The position numbers and the translations under genes were made by a program. Positions 1 through 8,179 of a DNA stretch of 14,369 nt are shown here, piece after piece. The stretch comes from an uncultured Erysipelotrichales bacterium. GTDB taxonomy: Bacteria; Bacillota_I; Bacilli_A; Erysipelotrichales; Coprobacillaceae. The notes beneath the pieces were generated by a model. It saw only the letters and a program-made list of their open reading frames with translations. It had not been told where the DNA came from and ran no database searches. The stretch spans positions 1 to 14,369 of the forward strand of contig CAJTTM010000050.1 of the NCBI GenBank assembly GCA_910579135.1, given 5' to 3'. Within the stretch, counting starts at the first letter, position 1. Each line of letters starts with the position of its first letter.

Positions 1-16
1 GAAAGGCTAGCCTTTC
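1..16. repeat. perfect 16-bp palindrome at the window edge
   Basis: The first 16 bases (GAAAGGCTAGCCTTTC) equal their own reverse complement. They could fold as a 6-bp stem with a CTAG loop. The following CCC suggests the stem may continue to the left beyond the window. No T-run follows on the + strand, so a terminator is not shown. It may be the edge of a longer hairpin at the end of a neighbouring gene. Confidence 0.5.
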
Positions 17-87
17 CCTACAAACCTTAATTCCAGTTTCATTTTACAATACAGAATGGACAAATATATTTCTAAACAGCAACAAAA

Positions 88-119
88 TTCTATCAATTCA
101 TTTTGAAAAATTGTATAAT
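88..119 (+). promoter_or_regulatory. putative sigma-A promoter for the operon
   Basis: A perfect TATAAT lies at 114-119, about 45 bp before the start of the frameshifted repressor gene. No good -35 box sits at the ideal spacing: the candidates at 88-93 and 91-96 are weak, so an activator or a loose -35 is possible. It is the best promoter-like site before the gene cluster, and no convincing internal promoter or terminator is seen between here and 13513. The assignment is inferred from the -10 match and position. Confidence 0.45.
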
Positions 120-163
120 ATGTCTAAGTGTGTAGTTAATTGTAGAAAGATGAGGAGAAAAGA

Positions 164-363
164 ATGGGTGTATGTTATAAAAAACTATTCAAGTTACTAA
201 TTGACAAAGGATGGAAAAAATGGTATTTGCAGAAAAGGCGGGTATTAGCGCAAATACTATGGCGAAATTATCAAGAAATGAATATGTATCAATGGAGGTT
301 CTTGTAAAGATGTGTATTGTGTTATATTGCACATTTGATGAGATTGTTGAAATAGAGAAATAA
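164..363 (+). pseudogene. small XRE (Cro/C1-type) HTH repressor, frameshifted
   Basis: ATG at 164 follows a GAGGAG site (152-157) with a 6-base gap. The first frame reads MGVCYKKLFKLLIDKGWKK and then loses similarity, stopping at 305-307. The frame reached by stepping back one base at the six-A run (215-220) continues with AEKAGISANTMAKLSRNE and ends CTFDEIVEIEK, stop at 361-363. Joined at 219/220 the two parts make a 66-aa protein with the helix-turn-helix and C-terminal pattern of the small stand-alone XRE regulators common in Firmicute accessory DNA. One missing A in the run explains the break; a sequencing error or programmed slippage is also possible. The downstream frame has its own ATG at 220 behind AAAGGA (206-211), so a 47-aa product lacking helix 1 could be made. 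It lies 30 bp before the first operon gene, as expected for a local regulator of the cluster. Confidence 0.75.
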
Positions 364-393
364 AAGTAAGTAAGATGAAGGGTAGGTGATGGT

Positions 394-1824
394 ATGAATT
401 ATGTCAAGATTGTAATGCAAGAATTCAAATTAAATGATGATGATTTATACTATTCAGTTACTAAACAATTAATAGACTTATACATTAATATGATTATAAA
501 GAAAACAAGCTCAGAGAAAATAGATAGAATGTTTGAAGAGATATCTAATACTTCTTATTTCCCTAGTGATAGCGAAATGGACTCCTATTATGTATTTGAG
601 AATCTTTATTATAACTATACTATGTATAATTCTTCAGAATTAAAAATGACATTTAAAACATTTTTTAGAATATTGAAGGATTTAAGAAATAGAGAGATAT
701 ATTCATATGTTAATATTAATGGATATGCTAAAGATTATTATTTAGAGGATGAGCTACCATCAATTTTCAGTCAACCACCTAAGCCATTAGAAACTTTTGA
801 AGAAATTGATGCAATTATTAGACAAGCTAGAAATGATGCAACAGATAGAGATTATTTAGGAGTGTGTGAGTCGAGTTTTGTGAAATTGCTGAATAATACA
901 TCCGGATTTATAACCAGACAGGAAATAATGGAAGAAGTCAAATACCCTGCTTTAGTATATAAATTTTTAAAATCAAAATATGTTCTTGACTTTAAAGGTA
1001 AATATTTGGATGTAAGAGAGTTTCATATATCTGAGGAAATAAAAGATTATATGTATGAAGATATAGAATATTCCTTAAAAGAGAATGAAATCATTCATAT
1101 AGATGACTTATATAAAGAATTTCATGATACATATTATGATTATTTTATTGAAAATAAAATATACACTTCTTATGCACTATATAGTGTGCTTGAATATTTG
1201 TTTAGTACTTCATTTGTATTTAGTAGACCACTAATAAGTTTAAAAGGAAAAAGATTATATACAAAAGATAAGATGATTGAATCATATATTAAAGAAAATG
1301 AAAGATTACTAGTTTCCGATTTGTATTCGTACATAAGCAGATTGAAGCTATCAAGTTCCGGGTTACTTGTTTTCTTGGACAATATGAATGATTTAATTTG
1401 TTTAGAAAATAAGAATACATTAGTTCATTGGGATAAAATACATGTAGATGTAGAAACAATAGAAGAAGTAGAAAGTTTAATCTTTCAAGAAGTTTCAAAG
1501 AATAATGCAATGGCAATTGTTGATTTGGAATGTGCATATTGGTTTCCAGAAATTGAATTAGATTGGGATGAATGGTTCATTTATTGTTTAATAAAAAAGT
1601 ATTCTTCACGATTATATGTTGAATCATCATCTAGACAGTTTAAAATTGCTACACCCATTATATCCATAAGTGATGATTTAGACGAATTTGAATTGAATTA
1701 TATTAGCGAATACAAAAACAATGAAACCATTGGTAAAAAAGAGGTTTATGATATAGAAACTATTGAATTAGAGAATGTAGAAGAGTTGCTTGGTTTAGAG
1801 GAGGATGAAATCTATGAGTTTTGA
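394..1824 (+). CDS. unrecognised 476-aa protein with repeated winged-helix-like units
   Basis: I do not recognise the family. ATG 394 follows AGGTGAT (384-390), which fits the 3' part of the SD consensus. There is no signal peptide, membrane segment, cysteine cluster or catalytic motif. From about residue 165 to 415 the chain shows a loose 60-70-residue periodicity. Each unit has a helix, a short acidic D/E-L-Y/E-type segment (around residues 177, 238, 309 and 377), a second helix and a basic or aromatic strand-like stretch, as in tandem winged helices. The C-terminal 50 residues are very acidic. The stop overlaps the next gene's start by 11 bases, so the two are probably co-translated. As the first gene of the phosphorothioation-linked module it may be the DNA- or PT-recognising subunit, which is inference only. 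Confidence 0.85.
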   Translation: MNYVKIVMQEFKLNDDDLYYSVTKQLIDLYINMIIKKTSSEKIDRMFEEISNTSYFPSDSEMDSYYVFENLYYNYTMYNSSELKMTFKTFFRILKDLRNREIYSYVNINGYAKDYYLEDELPSIFSQPPKPLETFEEIDAIIRQARNDATDRDYLGVCESSFVKLLNNTSGFITRQEIMEEVKYPALVYKFLKSKYVLDFKGKYLDVREFHISEEIKDYMYEDIEYSLKENEIIHIDDLYKEFHDTYYDYFIENKIYTSYALYSVLEYLFSTSFVFSRPLISLKGKRLYTKDKMIESYIKENERLLVSDLYSYISRLKLSSSGLLVFLDNMNDLICLENKNTLVHWDKIHVDVETIEEVESLIFQEVSKNNAMAIVDLECAYWFPEIELDWDEWFIYCLIKKYSSRLYVESSSRQFKIATPIISISDDLDEFELNYISEYKNNETIGKKEVYDIETIELENVEELLGLEEDEIYEF

Positions 1825-3871
1825 TTTACTAGATATTAAAATTAGTTATAAAAACTATGATGAGAATGATGAAACGATAACAGAAAGTTTTTTGAATCCT
1901 TGTCTAAAAGAGAGTAAACTATATCAAAGAAGTGTTGGTTTTTTCTCCTCATCAGTATTTACTAATATCTCAGAAGGCATTTTACAATTGATTCAAAATC
2001 AAGGATCAATTCAGCTCGTAACAACCCCAATGCTTAACGAAGATGATATAAAAGCGATAAATACAGGATTGATGCAAAAAAATAAAATAATTTCTGATTC
2101 GTTTGATAAACATTTTTTGAATGAAATAGAAAAAATTGATGATAAAAATCTTTTGTTATTAGTTGAGTTAGTTTCTAAAGAAAAACTAGAAATTAAAATT
2201 GTAACTACAAAAGAATATGGTGAATATCATGATAAACTAGGTATCTTAACTGATAAAGATAACGATGATAATAAAATTGTATTCTTCGGCTCATCAAACT
2301 CATCAAACAATGGGTATAATTATAATTACGAAAAAATAAGAACTGCTTGTAGTTGGCATATTTATGAAAAAGAAATAATTGATGATGAAGTTAAGGAGTT
2401 TGAGGATTTATGGAGTGGTAGAAACCCATTTGTGAATGTTCTTGATTACTCACATGCAGCAAAAAAAGGAATTTTAAAAATCAAAGAAAAAAGAGGATTA
2501 AATATTGAAAAGAATCCCCCTGTTAAATTAAGAGATTATCAAATTGAAGCAATAAATGCATGGAAGAATAATGGATATAATGGTTTCTTTGTTATGGCTA
2601 CTGGAACTGGGAAAACATTTACAGCAATTTATGGATTGAAACAATTAGTAGAAGAAACGAAACGTATTATTGTAATCTGTGCTCCTTATAAGCATTTAAT
2701 TAAACAATGGTGCGCTGATTTAGAAAAGGTTTTCCCTGGAGCTATTATTATTATGGCTTTTTCTGAGAATGTTGGGTGGGAATTTCAAATTAAAGAAGCC
2801 ATTATGAAACAAAAATATTATAAAGGTAAACAGATAATTATTGTGTCAACAATTATTTCGTTTCAAATGGATAAATTTGAAAAAGCACTGAGAGGGTCTA
2901 ATCTAGACAGAGTATTAGTAGTAGATGAGGCACATAGATTTGTAACTCGAACAGAGGAGATAAGAGCTAGTTACAAAAATATGCTAGGTTTAAGTGCAAC
3001 ACCAACAAATGGTAAAAATGTAAATGATGCGATAGATTTGGTGAACTACTTTGGAGGAACAGTATTTAATCTTCCTATTGAAAAAGCCTTGGAAGGAAAA
3101 TTCTTAGTTCCTTATGATTATTATCCTATTTATGTTAATGCGACTTTTCAAGAAGAAGAAGATTTTGCATATGCTACTAGACAAATGGTTACTTGTTTTA
3201 GGAATGGTAAATGTATAGATAAAGAAAAGTTATTAAAGTTTTCTCGAAAAAGATTGCGAACTATATCTAATGCTGAGAACAAGATTAATATGATTGAAGA
3301 TATACTATTAAATCAAGTAAAAGAGAAAGATCATTTAGTTGTTTATTGTGGTGATGGGAAATTATTTTTAGAAGAAAATGATGAATTAAAATACATCAAT
3401 TATGTTAAAGATATATTAAATAGAAATGAATATAGATCTAGTCAATTTACTGCTTCTGAAAATATGAAAGAACGCATGGATTTAGTAGATATGTTTGATA
3501 AAGGAGTGATCGATTCATTAGCTGCAATAAAGTGCCTTGATGAAGGTATAAATATTCCCTCAATAAAAGCAGCTTTGATTTTATCAAGCAATGATGATTT
3601 AAAAGAATTTGTTCAAAGACGAGGAAGAATACTTAGACGACATTTAAATAAGGTACAAGCTAATATCTATGATGTTGTTGTTCTACCAAGTACAGAAGTT
3701 ACTAGTATGGCAAAATTGGAGCTTCGCAGAGTCTATGAATATGCAAAATTATCTTCAAATTTTAAAGAAATAAAAAATGAAATATTTAGATTGCTTGATT
3801 ATTATAGTATTGATTTAGAAGAAATAAAGATTAATGATGAATTATTTGAGGAGGAATTACAAGATGAATAA
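1814..3871 (+). CDS. PLD-like nuclease fused to DEAH/SF2 helicase
   Basis: Cytoplasmic 685-aa protein. An N-terminal phospholipase D-like domain carries H139-x-K141 followed by a GSSNSSNNG segment, the HKD-family pattern. Only one HKD copy is visible, so a dimer would be needed for catalysis. A superfamily 2 helicase follows: Q-type LRDYQ before Walker A ATGTGKT (K267), DEAH at 371-374, SAT at 394-396, and motif VI QRRGR around 601-605. Similar PLD-helicase fusions occur in restriction and anti-phage loci, where the helicase moves along DNA and the PLD domain cuts it. The start is placed at ATG 1814 because AGGAGG (1799-1804) sits 9 bases before it and directly abuts the alternative ATG at 1805. 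The gene overlaps both neighbours. It is the most likely DNA-processing enzyme of the upstream module and is not DndH/DptH. Confidence 0.93.
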   Translation: MSFDLLDIKISYKNYDENDETITESFLNPCLKESKLYQRSVGFFSSSVFTNISEGILQLIQNQGSIQLVTTPMLNEDDIKAINTGLMQKNKIISDSFDKHFLNEIEKIDDKNLLLLVELVSKEKLEIKIVTTKEYGEYHDKLGILTDKDNDDNKIVFFGSSNSSNNGYNYNYEKIRTACSWHIYEKEIIDDEVKEFEDLWSGRNPFVNVLDYSHAAKKGILKIKEKRGLNIEKNPPVKLRDYQIEAINAWKNNGYNGFFVMATGTGKTFTAIYGLKQLVEETKRIIVICAPYKHLIKQWCADLEKVFPGAIIIMAFSENVGWEFQIKEAIMKQKYYKGKQIIIVSTIISFQMDKFEKALRGSNLDRVLVVDEAHRFVTRTEEIRASYKNMLGLSATPTNGKNVNDAIDLVNYFGGTVFNLPIEKALEGKFLVPYDYYPIYVNATFQEEEDFAYATRQMVTCFRNGKCIDKEKLLKFSRKRLRTISNAENKINMIEDILLNQVKEKDHLVVYCGDGKLFLEENDELKYINYVKDILNRNEYRSSQFTASENMKERMDLVDMFDKGVIDSLAAIKCLDEGINIPSIKAALILSSNDDLKEFVQRRGRILRRHLNKVQANIYDVVVLPSTEVTSMAKLELRRVYEYAKLSSNFKEIKNEIFRLLDYYSIDLEEIKINDELFEEELQDE

Positions 3872-4049
3872 TGAAGAAATTGCTAAAGATCTTTTGATTA
3901 AAATAAAAGAAATTGAAAAAGAAGAATCTAAAAATTATCTTGGTAAAATATCACAATCTGATCAAAAGCGATTTGAAAGAGATGTTGTTGGTAGAATCCT
4001 AGCTGAGTTAGACGAAATATATCTAAACCATGAGGAATCGGAGGAATAA
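3864..4049 (+). CDS. 61-aa hypothetical protein of the PT-linked module
   Basis: The start is set at ATG 3864 because AGGAGG (3849-3854) lies 9 bases upstream. An in-frame ATG at 3834 has no SD and would extend further into the helicase gene. The product is predicted to be helical, rich in Glu and Lys, without cysteines or recognisable motifs, and ends in an acidic EESEE tail. It overlaps the helicase stop by 8 bases and ends 3 bases before the ATPase start, so it is translated in step with both. An adaptor or stoichiometry-setting subunit between helicase and ATPase is plausible. I know no family for it. Confidence 0.8.
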   Translation: MNNEEIAKDLLIKIKEIEKEESKNYLGKISQSDQKRFERDVVGRILAELDEIYLNHEESEE

Positions 4050-4052
4050 GAG

Positions 4053-6032
4053 ATGATAATAAAGGAAATAGAGTTTGAGAACTTTAGGCAGTTCAAAGAT
4101 CACGAATTAATTAAATGTTCATCAAATAGGAAGATGACCATTATTTATGGGAAAAATGGTGATGGCAAAACAACACTTCATCAACTATTTCATTGGATAT
4201 TTTACAATTCAGTGAATTTTAATAAGACTACAACTGATAAACTGTATAACTTAACATATGAAACATCGTTAAGATTTAATGATACAACTGATACAGAAGG
4301 GAAAATCATATTTGAACATAATGGTTTTCAATATTTAATTAGAAGAGTATGGCATTATCAAAAACAAATATCACGTATTTCAAAAATCGGAGAAGAGGTA
4401 GAATTATTCAAACTAAATGAGAATAATGATTGGAAAAAACTGACTCAAAAACAAAGCGACGTTACTAATATTATAGAAGAAATCTTACCATTTGGTCTGT
4501 CTGAATATTTCTTTTTTGATGGAGAAAGTATGATTGTTGATTTAAAAGTCAAAAGTAGTGTATCTGCGAAAAAATTAAAAGAAGCTATGTTTACGATTTT
4601 TGATTTGGAATACTTAAATAGAGGAATTAAGCATATTGGTGAAGCAGATAGGGTTTCTTCAGTAATAGGTGCATTATATAGAAGCAAAGGTGATTCAAGT
4701 AGTAATGCTGATGTTCAAAAAGCAAATGAGCATCGAATTAATGCTGAAAGAAAAGTTGCAGAATATAAAGAAAAAATCGAAAAGTTAAATATAAATTTCA
4801 AATTAAATGAGAAAAGAATATCAGAAATTTCAGAAGAAATTGGTTCAGCATTAAGCAATGCTGATTATGAAAAAAGAAGAAAAAAAATAAAAAATCTTAT
4901 TGATTCTTCGATAAAAGATATTGTTGATGAGAAACTTAAATTTGGTAATGATATATATGAAATTTATCCAAAGCTATTAGTTAAAAAAAGGTTTGACTAT
5001 GCAAAACAGTCCATAAAAGACAAATTAGAAAAAGAGGGAAAGGATTTACCTCACGGATTAGACAAAGAATTAATTACTACGTTATTATCTTCTGATAGTA
5101 AAACATGTATATGCGGAAATCATATTGGTGAAGCAGAAAGAAGAAAATTAGAAAGTTATTTGTTGTTATTCCCACCGTATTCCTATAAACATCTTTTTTA
5201 TAGATTAGATAATATGATAAAAAGTGTAGGAAGAAATAATATCGACGATACCATTTTTAACAAACATTTTGAAGCCATTTTTGAAAAGGGGGAACATATT
5301 AAAACTTTTGAGGCAGAAATTAAAGAACTAGATGATGAAAAACTGAAAAATAAAGGATTGCAGAATTTGGTTTTAGAAAGAATTAAATTGGAAGAAGAAA
5401 ATGATGAAATTAGACATCAAATTTCAGATTTAGATGCAAAAAAAGGTGTTGCAGAAACGGTTCATAAACAACAAAAAAGAAAATATGATGACTTAGTTAA
5501 AAACGAGAAAGCGAATAAAAGTATAGATGAGAAAATTTATTTGCTTGAATCAGTTAAAAGAATGCTTGTTGAAGAACTAGATCATAACTCAGAGATTTAT
5601 AGTAGACAACTAAAGTATAATATTGAATATTTACTAGAAAAAATGTTAACTTCAAAAAGAGAGGTTGATGTCAATAAAGATTTCTATGTTAGAGTCTATG
5701 ATAGCTTTGGAGATGAATCAAAATCAGAGGGGCAATTTGCTGTTGTTTCTTTTGCTTATATTGGTGCAATTCTAAAACTATTAAAGGAAGAAGAGGCGCT
5801 TAGAAACAAAGAGTATCCATTAGTTTTAGATGGTCCATTTTCTAAACTAGATGAAGATCAAAGGCAAAATGTTATAGATGTAATTCCACGATTTGCACCG
5901 CAAATTATATTGTTTTCAAAAGATGATTTAAGTGAATATATAGATGAAAATATGATAGGGAATATTTGGACTATTAAAAGTAATGAAGAAAAGAACTTGT
6001 CATATTTTGAGGAGGGCTTTTTATGGGATTAG
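4053..6032 (+). CDS. DndD-like SMC/RecN-family AAA ATPase (second copy type)
   Basis: 659-aa ATPase with SMC/Rad50 architecture. Walker A is GKNGDGKTT (K39). A YFFFDGES segment typical of DndD-like proteins follows near residue 155. Long charged helices of coiled-coil type occupy about 220-300 and 420-530. A central CxC (C352, C354) sits where Rad50 has its zinc hook. A degenerate signature SEGQ is at 558-561, and the Walker B/D-loop is LVLDGPFSKLD (D593). The usual catalytic Glu after the Walker B Asp is replaced by Gly. GGAGG at 4040-4044 lies 8 bases before ATG 4053. The stop overlaps the next gene by 10 bases. It is related in layout to DndD but much diverged, and probably pairs with the PLD-helicase as the energy or DNA-clamping subunit of the effector module. 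Confidence 0.9.
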   Translation: MIIKEIEFENFRQFKDHELIKCSSNRKMTIIYGKNGDGKTTLHQLFHWIFYNSVNFNKTTTDKLYNLTYETSLRFNDTTDTEGKIIFEHNGFQYLIRRVWHYQKQISRISKIGEEVELFKLNENNDWKKLTQKQSDVTNIIEEILPFGLSEYFFFDGESMIVDLKVKSSVSAKKLKEAMFTIFDLEYLNRGIKHIGEADRVSSVIGALYRSKGDSSSNADVQKANEHRINAERKVAEYKEKIEKLNINFKLNEKRISEISEEIGSALSNADYEKRRKKIKNLIDSSIKDIVDEKLKFGNDIYEIYPKLLVKKRFDYAKQSIKDKLEKEGKDLPHGLDKELITTLLSSDSKTCICGNHIGEAERRKLESYLLLFPPYSYKHLFYRLDNMIKSVGRNNIDDTIFNKHFEAIFEKGEHIKTFEAEIKELDDEKLKNKGLQNLVLERIKLEEENDEIRHQISDLDAKKGVAETVHKQQKRKYDDLVKNEKANKSIDEKIYLLESVKRMLVEELDHNSEIYSRQLKYNIEYLLEKMLTSKREVDVNKDFYVRVYDSFGDESKSEGQFAVVSFAYIGAILKLLKEEEALRNKEYPLVLDGPFSKLDEDQRQNVIDVIPRFAPQIILFSKDDLSEYIDENMIGNIWTIKSNEEKNLSYFEEGFLWD

Positions 6033-6565
6033 CAAATATTACAACTGATATTGAATTAAAAGGCGAAACTTGGAGATTTGTTATTGACAGATTAGTTGGA
6101 ATCCAAGGTGAGGCTACTAAAGCAGATAGTTTTAGAATATTTGGTACATATTACCAAGTGTTTATATTATGTGCTGCTTTAGGTATTATGTACGATAAAA
6201 AACTGTCGTTTGAAAATGATAAGGGAAGTTCTGAGAGACCTATTTCTATTCCAAGAAATGTATTGCAAAATCAGAGTAGAAGAAATGAAATAGAATTCTT
6301 ACTAACAACAGCAGTTATTTCATCAAAGCAAATAGATTATACACTAGATGAGAGATTAATGATTGCTTTTGAAGATAAAGAGACATCATTTAAGTCTATG
6401 AAATTTTTAGAGGAATTTGCAAACTATGGAGTAGTTGTTTTAAAAGACCAGATAACTCATCATGATTTAGAAACAATGGAAAATATTAATGAAGTGATAA
6501 AAAATATTATAAAAGGAAACTTAACTGAAACGGTTGAAATAGAATTAGATGAAAATTTCATATAG
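6023..6565 (+). CDS. phosphorothioation-associated protein 4-like protein (180 aa)
   Basis: Start ATG 6023 follows GAGGAGGG (6009-6016) with a 6-base gap. Two blocks, a YYQVFILCAALG segment at 43-54 and FLEEFANYG at 128-136, resemble from memory the small family named DNA phosphorothioation-associated protein 4, which has a conserved 'VFxxALG' helix and ends near a 'FEEYANGG' block. The first block also recalls the core helix of DndE, so a distant DndE-like DNA-binding fold is possible. No enzymatic residues are apparent. It is the last gene of the upstream module, overlapping the ATPase gene and ending 16 bases before dndC, at the join between effector and modification halves. Family assignment is moderate; function is unknown. 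Confidence 0.8.
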   Translation: MGLANITTDIELKGETWRFVIDRLVGIQGEATKADSFRIFGTYYQVFILCAALGIMYDKKLSFENDKGSSERPISIPRNVLQNQSRRNEIEFLLTTAVISSKQIDYTLDERLMIAFEDKETSFKSMKFLEEFANYGVVVLKDQITHHDLETMENINEVIKNIIKGNLTETVEIELDENFI

Positions 6566-6581
6566 AAAGGATTTGATATAA

Positions 6582-8165
6582 ATGGGATTATTAGAAGATA
6601 TAAAAAATTATAGTTCGTTAGCCGATGAAGCTAAGAAGAATATTAGAGCAGTATATTTAAATGACAATAGACCATGGGTTATTGGCTTTAGTGGTGGAAA
6701 AGATTCAACCACTGTAGTTCAGTTAGTCATTGAAGAATTATTAAATATGAAAAGTGAAAATATCCCATTAAATAAAAAAGTTTATATTATCTCTTCAGAT
6801 ACTATGGTAGAAACACCATTGATTATAAGTAGAATTGGAGAGAGTTTAAACCAAATTAAAAGTTTCTCAGATAAGTCAAGTTTACCTATTGAAGTATATC
6901 TAGTGAAACCAGAAATAGATAATACTTTTTGGGTAAATTTAATTGGGAAAGGTTATCCAGCACCAAATCAATCATTTAGGTGGTGTACGGATAGAATGAA
7001 GATTGAGCCAACCAATAGATTTATTAAAGATAAGATTTCTTCGTATGGTGAAGTAGTAGTTCTTTTAGGAGTACGAGAAGGAGAAAGCAATTCGAGAGAC
7101 AGAGTAATAAAAGCTCATAATATAGAGGGAAAATTAATAATGAAACATACAACCCTTACTAATGCATTTACTTTTGCACCTATTAAAGCATTTTCTGTGG
7201 ATGATGTATGGAATTATTTATTAAACAGTGATTCACCTTGGGGTTCAGATAATCGAGAATTATTTCAGCTCTATTCAGATTCAAGTGTAAATGAGTGCCC
7301 ATTGATTATTGATGCAGAAACAAAGAAAAAGATTGGATCTTGTGGTAACAGTAGATTTGGTTGCTGGGTTTGTACTGTTGTGAATGAGGATAAAGCATTA
7401 ACAGGGTTTGTAGAAAATGGCGATGACTGGTTAAGACCACTATTATCTTATAGGAATTGGTTAAGAACTCACAGAGATGATAGAAAAATGAGAATGAAAT
7501 CTCGTGCCAACGGTAGTGTTTATCTTATCAAACTAAAAGATAAAGATGTGAATGGAATTCAGCAAGTTATTATTCCAAAAAAATCCGGAAGAAAAAGAAT
7601 ATTATTAAGTATTTTTGATGATACAATAACTTCTGATAATCAAGAACAATTTATACTCATTCAAGAAAAAGAATTAAGTAAGTATATCAGGGTTAACAAA
7701 ATTGACTTAACCAAGGGAGATAATCCTAATATCATTATTCAGAAAGATGATGGATATTATATGCTCGGTGTAGGACCTTATACTTTTGAGGCAAGATTTG
7801 AAATGATTAAAAGATTACTAGAAATCCAAAAAGAGTATAAAAATAGAAATGTTAAGTTAATTACTGATGAAGAATTAAGACAAATTAGAAGAGAATGGTT
7901 TAAAAGAGGATTGATAGAGGATAAATTACCCAAAATTTACGCAGATATTTTTAATAATGATTTGAACTGGGAACAAAATGATATTCAATTCATGGATGAG
8001 AGACAGCATGACATCTTGTCAGTATTATGTGATAAAAATGGAGTTCATATATCCCCTATTATTCAACTATTGAAGTTAGAAACAGAAAACATAAGTGGTA
8101 AAATGAAGAAACAAACTTCAGAAAAAATTAACGATATTTTAACAAAAGATTATCTACATTATTAG
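6582..8165 (+). CDS. dndC: DndC, phosphorothioation ATP pyrophosphatase/sulfurtransferase
   Basis: 527 aa, the usual DndC length. The PP-loop SGGKDS at residues 37-42 places it in the PAPS-reductase-like N-type ATP pyrophosphatase group. C239, C254, C261 and C264 (the last three within GSCGNSRFGCWVC) form the expected ligand set of a [4Fe-4S] cluster. C135 in RWCTDR is a further conserved-looking cysteine. The known role of the family is to activate the DNA phosphate with ATP and take part in sulfur transfer from DndA, working with DndD and DndE. AGAAAGGA lies 10 bases before ATG 6582. The gene follows the upstream module without a promoter gap and precedes dndD by 14 bases. Confidence 0.97.
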   Translation: MGLLEDIKNYSSLADEAKKNIRAVYLNDNRPWVIGFSGGKDSTTVVQLVIEELLNMKSENIPLNKKVYIISSDTMVETPLIISRIGESLNQIKSFSDKSSLPIEVYLVKPEIDNTFWVNLIGKGYPAPNQSFRWCTDRMKIEPTNRFIKDKISSYGEVVVLLGVREGESNSRDRVIKAHNIEGKLIMKHTTLTNAFTFAPIKAFSVDDVWNYLLNSDSPWGSDNRELFQLYSDSSVNECPLIIDAETKKKIGSCGNSRFGCWVCTVVNEDKALTGFVENGDDWLRPLLSYRNWLRTHRDDRKMRMKSRANGSVYLIKLKDKDVNGIQQVIIPKKSGRKRILLSIFDDTITSDNQEQFILIQEKELSKYIRVNKIDLTKGDNPNIIIQKDDGYYMLGVGPYTFEARFEMIKRLLEIQKEYKNRNVKLITDEELRQIRREWFKRGLIEDKLPKIYADIFNNDLNWEQNDIQFMDERQHDILSVLCDKNGVHISPIIQLLKLETENISGKMKKQTSEKINDILTKDYLHY

Positions 8166-8179
8166 AAAGGAGAACCACG

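Noticed and set aside
1..30. End of a + strand gene at the left edge (frame 1 open to TAA at 28-30)
   Set aside because: Nine codons without context cannot be told from chance, and the palindrome covers half of them.
1170..1537. Minus-strand ORFs of 70 and 82 aa inside the first operon gene
   Set aside because: They overlap each other and a long well-supported gene, have no SD, and are shadows in AT-rich DNA. The same holds for minus ORFs near 4445, 9288 and 12655.
1814..3871. Assigning the helicase as DndH/DptH
   Set aside because: Those proteins are much longer and of a different type; this is a PLD-SF2 fusion of 685 aa.
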